Shown here: piece by piece, positions 54,402 to 62,854 of the stretch | How the letters are laid out: the number at the start of each line of letters is the position of its first letter | How positions within the stretch are numbered: position 1 is the stretch's first letter | Assembly (NCBI RefSeq): GCF_001401155.1 | Contig: NZ_LJRO01000090.1 | Span: 1 to 64,000, forward strand | Origin: Pseudomonas tremae | GTDB lineage: Bacteria; Pseudomonadota; Gammaproteobacteria; Pseudomonadales; Pseudomonadaceae | Length of the DNA: 64,000 nucleotides | Direction of reading: 5' to 3' | The notes under the pieces: model-generated | Told to the model about the DNA's origin: nothing | Databases searched by the model: none | What the model saw: the letters and a program-made list of their open reading frames with translations, nothing else | Position numbers and translations under genes: made by a program

Positions 54402-54797
54402 GTTTCCGGAATTTGAAAATACAAGGTGTGCAGGTGACGTCGGGTTGTGCTGCTTTTCAGTGCGTTCGCGCGTGAGCAGGGTGGGGATGAAGCTCGTCAC
54501 TTCCTTTTAAGCTCAAACGTAAAATTTTTTTGACCGATCAGTCATTTTTATCAAGATTCTTTCCTTCTTATCAGGCATTTATCGATTTTCAATCATCACT
54601 GGAAAATATACCGCGCTATTCCCCAAGGTTTGTAGGCATTTCCTTTTTTAGGCCAAGTGACATCACTCAGGAGGAGTGGACACATTTTTTCAAGGTGTGT
54701 CAGTTTTGTTACGCATCACAAGGCGAGTGACAGGATTTCCTCGCTACAGATGGAGTCCTGTCTACCAATCTGATCTACCAGCAAACAAGGAAGTGTC
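54402..54797. other. AT-rich region upstream of aprA
   Basis: About 400 bases without a firm gene; 54505-54720 is clearly richer in A and T than the surroundings. An open frame at 54530-54730 (66 codons from a TTG, no Shine-Dalgarno) contains several aromatic residues but no known domain; I leave it uncalled. The aprA promoter must lie here. AAGGAAG precedes the aprA ATG. Confidence 0.5.
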
Positions 54798-56228
54798 ATG
54801 ACGAAAGTCAAAGAAAATGCTGCAATTCAACTCTCCGCCGCTACCAGTACCTCCTTCGACCAGATCAATACGTTTGCTCACCAGTACGACCGTGGCGGTA
54901 ACCTCACGGTCAATGGCAAGCCTTCGTATTCGGTCGACCAGGCTGCTGATTATCTTCTTCGCGACGATGCCGCCTGGGCGGATCGCGACGGGAACGGCAC
55001 CATCAACCTCACTTATACCTTCCTGACCGCCAAACCCGCCGGGTTCAACAATTCTCTGGGGACTTTCAGCGCGTTCAACGCGCAACAGAAAGCCCAAGCC
55101 GTGCTGTCGATGCAATCGTGGGCGGATGTCGCCAAAGTCAGCTTCACCCAGGCTGCTTCCGGCGGCGACGGGCACATGACGTTTGGCAACTACAGTGACG
55201 GCAACGCAGGCGGGGCAGCGTTCGCTTACCTGCCAAGTGGCAACAGTCGCACTGACGGTCAGTCCTGGTACCTTGTTGATAACAGCTACAAGCTCAATAC
55301 AACCCCGGACAATGGCAACTATGGTCGTCATACCCTGACCCACGAAATCGGCCATACGCTGGGCCTGTCTCACCCTGGCGACTACAATGCTGGCGAAGGC
55401 AACCCAGCCTACAAGGATGCAAGCTACGCAGAAGATACGCTTGGCTATAGCGTCATGAGTTACTGGAGTGAGTCCAATACCGACCAGAACTTCGTCAAGG
55501 GTGGCGCTCCGGCTTACTCATCGGGGCCGCAGCTGGACGATATTGCTGCTGTACAGCAGCTCTATGGGGCAAACATGAGCACCCGTGCCGGTGATACGGT
55601 TTATGGTTTCAACTCCACTGCCGGGCGTGACTTTTACAGCGCCACATCGGCAGCTTCCAAAGTGGTGTTCTCGGTATGGGACGGCGGGGGCAAGGATACC
55701 CTCGACTTCTCGGGGTTCACCCAGAACCAGAAGATCAACCTCAATGCAGCCTCGTTCTCGGACGTTGGCGGCATGGTGGGTAACATCTCCATTGCGAAAG
55801 GCGTTGTGGTCGAAAACGCCGTGGGTGGTTCGGGCAATGACCTGTTAATCGGCAATGCGGCCGCAAACGATCTGAAAGGCGGCGCCGGCAATGACATCAT
55901 CTACGGTGGTGCCGGCGCGGACAGCCTGACAGGTGGCGCAGGTGCCGACGTGTTTGTGTTCGGTGCAAGCTCCGATTCCAATCGGGCTGCTCAGGATACG
56001 ATTCGTGACTTTGTCAGCGGTCAGGACAAAATCGACGTTTCGGCCATTTCCACACTGAGCGCGCTGCAGTTCGTCAACGCATTCAGCGGTCATGCCGGTG
56101 AAGCGATCCTGAACTACAACCAGAGCAGTAACCTGGGTAGCCTGGCCATCGACTTCACGGGGCAGGGCTTGGGCGATTTCCTCGTAGGGACTGTTGGTCA
56201 AGCGTTTGCCACTGATATCGTGGTTTAA
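54798..56228 (+). CDS. aprA: Serralysin-family alkaline metalloprotease AprA
   Basis: A 476-residue secreted zinc protease. A short N-terminal propeptide is followed by the catalytic domain with the zinc motif [11 protein letters not shown] (about residues 189-199) and the Met-turn SVMSYWSE. Calcium-binding RTX repeats of the GGxGxDxLx type come next (about 345-385: [30 protein letters not shown]). The C-terminal secretion signal ends in the typical hydrophobic DIVV. No Sec signal, as expected for type I export by AprDEF encoded downstream. In P. syringae AprA degrades flagellin monomers and helps evade plant immunity. Confidence 0.97.
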   Translation: MTKVKENAAIQLSAATSTSFDQINTFAHQYDRGGNLTVNGKPSYSVDQAADYLLRDDAAWADRDGNGTINLTYTFLTAKPAGFNNSLGTFSAFNAQQKAQAVLSMQSWADVAKVSFTQAASGGDGHMTFGNYSDGNAGGAAFAYLPSGNSRTDGQSWYLVDNSYKLNTTPDNGNYGRHTLTHEIGHTLGLSHPGDYNAGEGNPAYKDASYAEDTLGYSVMSYWSESNTDQNFVKGGAPAYSSGPQLDDIAAVQQLYGANMSTRAGDTVYGFNSTAGRDFYSATSAASKVVFSVWDGGGKDTLDFSGFTQNQKINLNAASFSDVGGMVGNISIAKGVVVENAVGGSGNDLLIGNAAANDLKGGAGNDIIYGGAGADSLTGGAGADVFVFGASSDSNRAAQDTIRDFVSGQDKIDVSAISTLSALQFVNAFSGHAGEAILNYNQSSNLGSLAIDFTGQGLGDFLVGTVGQAFATDIVV

Positions 56229-56287
56229 TCTGTAACAATCATGGGCGACTGTATGCAGTTGCCCATGATCTGGAATGCACCCCCATC

Positions 56288-56671
56288 ATGAAGATCAATC
56301 ACTTTGTTCGAATCGTGCCACTCGCTTTTGCGTTGCTGGTGGGGATTTCTGGAGCAAGCATGGCCATGAGTTTGAAACTGCCCGATCCTGCCGAACTCAG
56401 CGGCAAGTGGCGACTTTCTCTTGAGGGAAAGGCGGGTGATCGCTGTGAGCTGCAACTGAATACCGAAATACCGCAACTGGGCGGTGAGCTTGCCTGCGCT
56501 GCAAAGTGGTTGCATGGCACACCTGCGGGCTGGTTTCCGACCCCGGATGGTCTGGCTTTTACCGACAAGGAAGGCAATCGCCTGATCCACCTCAATAACA
56601 TGGGGGAGCAGATCTACCAGGCGCGTCTGCCCGACGGCGAAGTGCTGATCCTTGGACGGCTCGCCGATTAA
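56288..56671 (+). CDS. inh: Alkaline proteinase inhibitor Inh/AprI
   Basis: A 127-residue periplasmic inhibitor that protects the cell from residual AprA. It has a signal peptide (about 1-26, ending ASMAM), then an N-terminal segment (SLKLPDPAELSG) that in the family inserts into the protease cleft. A small beta-barrel follows, with one disulfide between the Cys of DRCELQL and GELACAAKW. Lies 59 bases after aprA and before the exporter genes, the usual order. Confidence 0.94.
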   Translation: MKINHFVRIVPLAFALLVGISGASMAMSLKLPDPAELSGKWRLSLEGKAGDRCELQLNTEIPQLGGELACAAKWLHGTPAGWFPTPDGLAFTDKEGNRLIHLNNMGEQIYQARLPDGEVLILGRLAD

Positions 56672-56752
56672 GCGTTTCATGAACGGACGCGAGTTGTTTG
56701 ACAAAATCCAGGGATGCCACCCCGCCGCAAGCAAGACCATCAAGGAACCATC

Positions 56753-58537
56753 ATGAGTGCGTTGCCCCAAAGCGCCCGACCGCCGCTTTATAAAGCGCTG
56801 GCCGATTACAAAAGCGCGTTGATCGCTGTCGGTTGTTTCACCGCGCTGATCAACGTGTTGATGCTCGCCCCGTCGATTTACATGTTGCAAGTCTATGACC
56901 GCGTATTGACGTCACAGAACCAGACCACGCTGGCCATGCTGACCCTGATGGTGGTCGGTTTCTTCGCATTCATAGGGCTGCTGGAAATGATTCGCAGCTT
57001 TGTGGTGATCCGCATTGGCAGCGAGCTGGAACGGCGTTTCAACCTGCGCGTCTATCAGGCCGCGTTCGAGAGCAACCTGCATGCCGGACAACGGCAGGCA
57101 GGGCAGGCGCTGGGCGACCTGACTTTCATTCGGCAGTTTCTCACTGGTCCTGCGCTGTTCGCGTTCTTCGACGCTCCCTGGTTTCCAATTTATCTGGCGG
57201 TCATTTTCCTTTTTGACCCTTGGCTGGGTGTGCTGGCCTGTGTCGGCACCGTGCTGTTAGTGGGGCTGGCCTGTCTTAACGAGTGGCTGACCCGCAAGCC
57301 TCTGGCCGAGGCCAGCGGTTACTCGCAGCAATCTGCGCAGTTGGCAACCCGCCATCTGCAACAGGCCGAGGCCATTCAGGCCATGGGTATGCTGGAAGCG
57401 TTGCGACGTCGCTGGTTCAACGTTCACGGCCGTTTTCTGGCCTTGCAGAACCGCGCCAGCGACACAGGCGCGGTGATCAGCTCGATCAGCAAGGCGCTGC
57501 GCCTTTGTCTGCAATCGCTGGTGCTGGGACTGGGTGCATTGCTGGTGATTCAGGGTGAGATGACAGCGGGCATGATGATTGCTGGCTCGATACTGATGGG
57601 TCGTGTGCTCAGCCCGATCGATCAGCTTATTGCCGTCTGGAAACAGTGGAGTTCCGCGCGTCTGGCCTACGGACGTCTTGACCAGTTGCTCAAGACCTAT
57701 GCCGAGCCTGTCCCGCGCATGGCGTTGCCGACGCCGCGCGGTCAGATCAGTGCGGAGCAGGTCAGCGCTGCGCCTCCGGGCCATACCTCGGCCACGGTTC
57801 AACAGGTGAGCTTCCAGTTGCAGGCCGGTGAAGTACTCGGCGTGCTCGGTGCTTCCGGGTCCGGCAAGTCAACGCTTGCCCGCGTATTGGTCGGGGTCTG
57901 GCCAGCGCTGGGCGGAACTGTGCGGCTGGACGGTGCCGATATGCATCGCCTGGAGCGCGAGGCGCTTGGACCCTTCATCGGTTATCTGCCGCAGGATATC
58001 GAGCTGTTCGGCGGCACTGTGGCAGAGAATATCGCGCGTTTCCGTGAAGGCGATGCCAGTGCAGTGGTGGCTGCAGCACAATTGGCGGGGGTGCATGAGT
58101 TGATTCTGCGCTTGCCGCAAGGTTATGACACCCGGCTTGGCGATGATGGCGGCGGCTTGTCCGGCGGACAGAAGCAGCGCGTTGCGCTGGCCCGTGCGTT
58201 GTACGGCGATCCCAGACTGGTGGTGCTCGATGAGCCCAACTCCAATCTGGACGCTGCAGGCGAAGCGGCCCTGACCCAGGCTATTGGTGAGCTCAAGGCG
58301 CGCGGTTGTACAGTTGTTCTGGTCACCCACCGCACTCTCTCTCTTAACCAGACAGATCGGTTGCTGGTGCTGAGCGAAGGTCGCATGCAGGCCTTCGGCC
58401 CTACGGCTCAGGTGTTGCAGGCCTTGTCGGGGCAGGCGACACCCAGCCAGGCAGTACAACCGCAACCTCGCTCGGCACCTGCCGGGCTTACCATGAGCCG
58501 TCAGTACGGCACCCAGAACAGGCAGTCCGACGTATGA
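56753..58537 (+). CDS. aprD: Type I secretion ABC transporter AprD
   Basis: The 594-residue inner-membrane exporter ATPase for AprA. The membrane domain (about 20-310) has five to six helices. The nucleotide-binding domain shows Walker A GASGSGKST (about 365), signature LSGGQKQRVALARAL and Walker B LVVLDEPNSNLD. ATG 56753 (MSALPQSA) is chosen for its GGA Shine-Dalgarno; the frame is open 13 codons upstream. Its stop overlaps aprE by four bases. Confidence 0.95.
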   Translation: MSALPQSARPPLYKALADYKSALIAVGCFTALINVLMLAPSIYMLQVYDRVLTSQNQTTLAMLTLMVVGFFAFIGLLEMIRSFVVIRIGSELERRFNLRVYQAAFESNLHAGQRQAGQALGDLTFIRQFLTGPALFAFFDAPWFPIYLAVIFLFDPWLGVLACVGTVLLVGLACLNEWLTRKPLAEASGYSQQSAQLATRHLQQAEAIQAMGMLEALRRRWFNVHGRFLALQNRASDTGAVISSISKALRLCLQSLVLGLGALLVIQGEMTAGMMIAGSILMGRVLSPIDQLIAVWKQWSSARLAYGRLDQLLKTYAEPVPRMALPTPRGQISAEQVSAAPPGHTSATVQQVSFQLQAGEVLGVLGASGSGKSTLARVLVGVWPALGGTVRLDGADMHRLEREALGPFIGYLPQDIELFGGTVAENIARFREGDASAVVAAAQLAGVHELILRLPQGYDTRLGDDGGGLSGGQKQRVALARALYGDPRLVVLDEPNSNLDAAGEAALTQAIGELKARGCTVVLVTHRTLSLNQTDRLLVLSEGRMQAFGPTAQVLQALSGQATPSQAVQPQPRSAPAGLTMSRQYGTQNRQSDV

Positions 58538-59871
58538 GCAGCCCTCTCGACAATCATTACGCGGTGCCTGGCAAGGAACGCGGCGTGCAGTTCTTTGTTC
58601 GCGCGGGCTGGATTCTCATGTTGGCCGGAGCGGGCAGTTTCTTTCTTTGGGCCAGTCTCGCGCCATTGGACCAGGGCATTGCCGTGCAGGGCACGGTTGT
58701 CGTGTCGGGTAAGCGCAAGGCTGTGCAGTCGCTGGATGGCGGCGTGGTGAGCAAAATTCTGGTCAGCGAGGGCCAGACGGTGAAAGAGGGCGAGCCGCTG
58801 TTTCGACTTGATCAGACTCAGGTCGAGGCTGACGTGCAATCGCTGCGTGCGCAGTACCGAATGGCGTGGGCCAGCCTGGCCCGCTGGCAGAGCGAGCGTG
58901 ACAATCTGGAGCAGATAGACTTTCCCGCCGAACTCATCGCAGCCGGGCAGGGCAAAGACCCCGACCCTCGTCTGGCTCTGGTACTCGAAGGTCAGCGGCA
59001 ATTGTTCAGCAGCCGTCGGCAGGCTCTGGCTCGCGAGCAGGCCGGTTTGCAGGCCAGCATCGAAGGTGCTGGCCTGCAGCTCGCAGGCATGCGCCGCGCG
59101 CGCTCGGACCTGCTGGCTCAGGCCGACTCGTTGCGACAGCAGTTGAGCAATCTGGAGCCCCTCGCACAAAATGGTTTCATTCCGGGCAACCGCCTTCTGG
59201 AGTTCCAGCGCCAGTTGTCTCAGGTGCAGCAGAGCCTGGCGCAGAACGCAGGCGATACCGGACGGATAGAGCAGAGCATCGTCGAGTCGCGGTTGCGCAT
59301 ACAGCAACAGCGCGAGGAGTATCAGAAAGAAGTGCGCAGCCAATGGGCCGACGCTCAGGTCAAGGCGCTGACCCTTGAGCAGCAACTGGCCTCGGCCGGT
59401 TTCAGTCTGCAGCACAGCGCCATTCTTGCGCCTGCCGACGGTATTGCCGTCAACCTCGGGGTACACACTGAAGGCGCGGTGGTGCGTGCAGGCGAGACCC
59501 TGCTGGAAATCGTCCCGCAAGGCACGCGGCTGGAGGTCGAAGGACGTCTGCCGGTGCAGTTGATCGACAAGGTCGCCAGCCATTTGCCGGTCGATATCCT
59601 GTTCACCGCGTTCAATCAGAGCCGTACACCTAGGGTGTCAGGCGAAGTGAGCCTGGTTTCCGCCGATCAGATGCAGGATGAAAAAACCGGGCAACCGTAT
59701 TACGTGTTGCGCACCTCTGTGGGCGATGCCGCCCTGGAAAAACTCAATGGCCTGGTGATCAAACCGGGAATGCCCGCTGAAATGTTTGTGCGCACAGGCG
59801 AGCGCTCGTTGCTCAATTATTTGTTCAAGCCGCTGCTGGACCGCGCCGGTTCCGCGTTGACGGAGGAATAG
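58534..59871 (+). CDS. aprE: Type I secretion membrane fusion protein AprE
   Basis: The 445-residue periplasmic adaptor (HlyD/PrtE family) links AprD and AprF. One N-terminal membrane helix (about 23-45) is followed by a biotinyl-lipoyl half-motif (VQSLDGGVVSKILVSEGQTVKEGEPLFRLD), a long coiled coil (about 90-290, rich in Gln, Leu and Arg) and the returning lipoyl and beta-barrel part. ATGA overlap with aprD; aprF starts two bases after its stop. Confidence 0.95.
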   Translation: MSSPLDNHYAVPGKERGVQFFVRAGWILMLAGAGSFFLWASLAPLDQGIAVQGTVVVSGKRKAVQSLDGGVVSKILVSEGQTVKEGEPLFRLDQTQVEADVQSLRAQYRMAWASLARWQSERDNLEQIDFPAELIAAGQGKDPDPRLALVLEGQRQLFSSRRQALAREQAGLQASIEGAGLQLAGMRRARSDLLAQADSLRQQLSNLEPLAQNGFIPGNRLLEFQRQLSQVQQSLAQNAGDTGRIEQSIVESRLRIQQQREEYQKEVRSQWADAQVKALTLEQQLASAGFSLQHSAILAPADGIAVNLGVHTEGAVVRAGETLLEIVPQGTRLEVEGRLPVQLIDKVASHLPVDILFTAFNQSRTPRVSGEVSLVSADQMQDEKTGQPYYVLRTSVGDAALEKLNGLVIKPGMPAEMFVRTGERSLLNYLFKPLLDRAGSALTEE

Positions 59872-59872
59872 G

Positions 59873-61222
59873 ATGTTTGGTTATCCTCTGAAAGCCGCGT
59901 TGCTGACCGCTGTTCTGATAGGCGTTGCACCGATGGCTCATGCGATCGGGCCTTTTCAGGTCTACGAGCTGGCGCTTCGCAACGACCCGACTTACCTCGG
60001 TGCCCTCAAGGAGCGTGACGCGGGCCTGGAAAACCGGGTGATCGGTCGAGCAGGATTGTTGCCTCGTGTGTCGTACAGCTACAACAAAGGGCGCAACGAT
60101 TCAAAGGCCACAGTCAAAGGCGCCCGCGACGACACCACCGACCATCGTCATTACAACAGTTTTGGTTCAAGCCTGATGATCCAGCAACCGCTGATCGACT
60201 ACGCAGCTTATGCCAATTACCGCAAAGGCCTGGCTCAGGCGTTGTTTGCCGACGAAACCTTTCGCAGCAAGAGCCAGGAGTTGCTGGTGCGGGTGCTGAC
60301 GCTCTACACCGATGCGTTGTTCGCTCAGGACCAGATCAACATCGCACGCGCCAAGCAGCAAGCGTTCGAGCGACAGTTTGCGCAGAACAAGCAGATGTTT
60401 CAGCAAGGCGAGGGCACCCGCACCGACATCCTCGAAGCGGAGTCGCGCAACGAGCTGGCGATTGCCGAACAGATCGAAGCCAGTGATGAGCAGGACGCAG
60501 CCTTGCGTGAGCTCGCTGCATTGCTGGGGGAACCGGGTATTGATATTGATCAGCTGGAGCCGCTGAGGGACAACTTCCAGGCCCTGGTGCTGGCACCTTC
60601 CAGCTTTACCGAGTGGCATGCATTGGCGATGGCCAACAGCCCGATTCTGGCATCGCAGCGTCAGTCGCTGGAAGTGGCGCGCTACGAGGTCGAGCGCAAC
60701 CGCGCCGGTCACCTGCCAACGGTGAATGCCTACGCGAGTATTCGCCAGAACGAGTCCGACAGCGGCAACACTTATAATCAGCGCTACGACACCAACACTG
60801 TCGGTATCGAGCTGAGCCTGCCGCTGTACGCCGGGGGCGGCACCAGTGCCTCTGTACGCCAGGCCAACAGCAAGCGCGAGCAGGCTGAATACGAGCTGGA
60901 CGGCAAGACGCGAGAAACCCTGATCGAGCTGCGGCGGCAGTTCAATGCCTGTGCGTCGGGAGTGAGCAAGTTGCGCGCTTACCAGAAAGCACTGGTCTCG
61001 GCTCAGGCATTGGTCGAATCGACTCGGCAAAGCATTCTTGGTGGCGAACGCATCAGCCTGGACGCGCTCAACGCCGAACAGCAGCTCTACAGCACTCGTC
61101 GCGATCTGGCGAAAGCCCGTTACGACTATTTGATGGCCTGGATCAAATTGCATTACTACGCGGGCACGTTGCGCGACACTGACTTGGCGCGCATTGACGA
61201 GGCGTTCGTGATGACGCGCTGA
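59873..61222 (+). CDS. aprF: Type I secretion outer-membrane channel AprF (TolC family)
   Basis: The 449-residue outer-membrane trimeric channel of the AprDEF exporter. A signal peptide (about 1-24, ending MAHA) precedes two outer-membrane efflux repeats; marks are YELALRNDPTYLGALKERDA at the start and LSLPLYAGGGTSASVRQANSK in the second repeat. It is the last gene of the apr operon and converges on the oxidase gene only nine bases away. Confidence 0.95.
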   Translation: MFGYPLKAALLTAVLIGVAPMAHAIGPFQVYELALRNDPTYLGALKERDAGLENRVIGRAGLLPRVSYSYNKGRNDSKATVKGARDDTTDHRHYNSFGSSLMIQQPLIDYAAYANYRKGLAQALFADETFRSKSQELLVRVLTLYTDALFAQDQINIARAKQQAFERQFAQNKQMFQQGEGTRTDILEAESRNELAIAEQIEASDEQDAALRELAALLGEPGIDIDQLEPLRDNFQALVLAPSSFTEWHALAMANSPILASQRQSLEVARYEVERNRAGHLPTVNAYASIRQNESDSGNTYNQRYDTNTVGIELSLPLYAGGGTSASVRQANSKREQAEYELDGKTRETLIELRRQFNACASGVSKLRAYQKALVSAQALVESTRQSILGGERISLDALNAEQQLYSTRRDLAKARYDYLMAWIKLHYYAGTLRDTDLARIDEAFVMTR

Positions 61223-61231
61223 GCTCTTTGC

Positions 61232-62407
61232 TCAAGCCTGCCTGGTGAAGCGTCGCAGCGAGAAAGCCGAAAGGTCTGCTTCGCTCTCGCCGTCAATACA
61301 GCGTTGCGCCAAGGCCAGGCCGAGCGCTGCCGAGTGCTTGAAGCCATGCCCGGAGCAGGCTGAGACCACCGTCACGTTTTTCAGGCGCGGATGCTCGTCA
61401 ATAATGAAGTGATAGTCCGGTGTGACGGTGTAGGCGCAGACTGCCGACTTGGCTACCGTTGGTGCAAGACCGGCGACCTTTCCCTGAACCTGCGTCTGAA
61501 ACATGTCCTGCACCTCCTGCGCTGTAAAGGTTCGATCCAGCTCGCTTGCGGCTGAGGCATGCATGTACTGCTCGGTGGCGATCTTCATGCTGTGCTCGCC
61601 GGGCAGGGGCGGAAAACCATAGTTCACGTCTGCGTCACCCGGCCCGTGAATCATGATGAAGCTGGGCGAGGCCGGAGCAAAAACGGCGTCTTTCTGTAAG
61701 TCGAACCAGAACAGAGTCTGTCGACAGACCCTCAGCAGGTCGCTGAAAGGCGCGCCCAGCAAGTCCGCCGACCACATGCCTGCGCTGACCACCACTTTGT
61801 CGGCGATGATCAAGCCCTTGTCTGTGCTGATCCGCACCTGATCGCCGTGGTTTTGTAACGTCGTGACTGTCTCGTTCATCCGCAATCGCGCCCCGAGTTG
61901 CCTGGCCAGCCTGAGCTGCACGGCGATGCATCGCTCTGGCCGAACGAACCCGCCACCCGGTTCGAAGTAGCCAACGGCCGTGTCCAGGACCGGCGAGAAC
62001 TGCGGGAAGCGCTCGCGAATGTCGACCGCTGTCAGCACTTCATGCTCTATACCATTGGCCTGGGCCAAGGCGATGGTCTTGTGGGTGAAGTCTTCGCTGT
62101 CGTCAGGGTCGTAAGTCGGGCTTGATGTCATTACCAACACGCCGCATTGCTCGAAGAGTGATTCGCCGGTCATGGCTTCGAGTTCGCGCCAGATCATCTG
62201 GGAGCGGCGCACCAGCGGCAGGTATTGCTCACCTTCGCCCGCCGAGAGGCGGGTAATGCGTGTATCGCCGTGGCTGGACCCCAAGGTGTGGGGTGGCTCG
62301 TAGCGATCGACACCGATCACGTCAATGCCGGCTTTGGCGAGCTGGTAGACAGTGGCTGCCCCCATGGCACCCAAGCCAAGCACGGCTACCTTGCAGCGCT
62401 GTTCCAT
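61232..62407 (-). CDS. solA: FAD-dependent oxidase, N-methyltryptophan/sarcosine oxidase type (SolA-like)
   Basis: A 391-residue monomeric flavoenzyme of the MSOX family, which oxidatively demethylates N-methyl amino acids to give formaldehyde and H2O2. The N-terminal Rossmann motif is VLGLGAMGAATVYQLAKAG, and SSHGDTRITR follows. The Cys that carries covalent FAD in this family is present in VVSACSGHGFKHS (about residue 350). The closest named member is N-methyl-L-tryptophan oxidase; the true substrate is uncertain. Monocistronic, with start ATG 62407. Confidence 0.85.
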   Translation of the reverse strand: MEQRCKVAVLGLGAMGAATVYQLAKAGIDVIGVDRYEPPHTLGSSHGDTRITRLSAGEGEQYLPLVRRSQMIWRELEAMTGESLFEQCGVLVMTSSPTYDPDDSEDFTHKTIALAQANGIEHEVLTAVDIRERFPQFSPVLDTAVGYFEPGGGFVRPERCIAVQLRLARQLGARLRMNETVTTLQNHGDQVRISTDKGLIIADKVVVSAGMWSADLLGAPFSDLLRVCRQTLFWFDLQKDAVFAPASPSFIMIHGPGDADVNYGFPPLPGEHSMKIATEQYMHASAASELDRTFTAQEVQDMFQTQVQGKVAGLAPTVAKSAVCAYTVTPDYHFIIDEHPRLKNVTVVSACSGHGFKHSAALGLALAQRCIDGESEADLSAFSLRRFTRQA

Positions 62408-62581
62408 CTTTCGTCTACCTCGAAAAAAGCAAGCATTTCAGGGGGATGGGTGTTTTGAATCAACAGTCAATAATGCTAAAGCATATGTCAAAGCGCAGTC
62501 GCCGTGCGCTGTGCAGATTTCGACAATCGCCAAAAAATTTACGCTTGCACTGCCCAAGGTTTTTAAGTTCCGGAATCGATG

Positions 62582-62626
62582 AAAAGTTGTCCACGGAAAT
62601 CGTGGGTATGTCTGTGGGTAACTTTT
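62582..62626. other. Unexplained 13-bp hairpin
   Basis: AAAAGTTGTCCAC (62582-62594) pairs with GTGGGTAACTTTT (62614-62626) over 13 positions including two G-U pairs, enclosing a 19-base loop. The arms also resemble imperfect DnaA boxes. It lies 175 bases upstream of the oxidase start; its role is unknown. Confidence 0.5.
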
Positions 62627-62797
62627 TGAAACCCTTGTTGCACGTGGCTTACAGTCGTGTGGTTATTTTATGAACAGCCTGTGAAACGCACCTGTATGGT
62701 GCCGCAGACAGGTTGAAAAACAGGCGTGCCAGCGGCGACTGAACGCACAAAAACGAAATATTTTGGCTGGATGAGCGATCATTTTTTCATAAAAAAA

Positions 62798-62824
62798 CGG
62801 CGCCACTTTGTCCAGGTGGCGCCG
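62798..62824 (-). terminator. Terminator after the aldehyde dehydrogenase
   Basis: CGGCGCCAC and GTGGCGCCG form a 9-bp GC-rich stem with A7 before and CTTTT after, 30 bases beyond the dehydrogenase stop. Confidence 0.85.
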
Positions 62825-62854
62825 CTTTTCGTCTCAGACGTTACAACTCAGCCA

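Larger units (their letters stand above)
62408..62854. other. Intergenic region upstream of the SolA-like gene
   Basis: 447 bases with no supported gene. It holds the promoter side of the oxidase gene, a strong imperfect hairpin at 62582-62626 and the terminator of the aldehyde dehydrogenase at 62798-62824. Confidence 0.55.

Noticed and set aside
54530..54730. A 66-codon gene before aprA
   Set aside because: TTG start without Shine-Dalgarno and no known domain; listed only as an observation on the AT-rich region.
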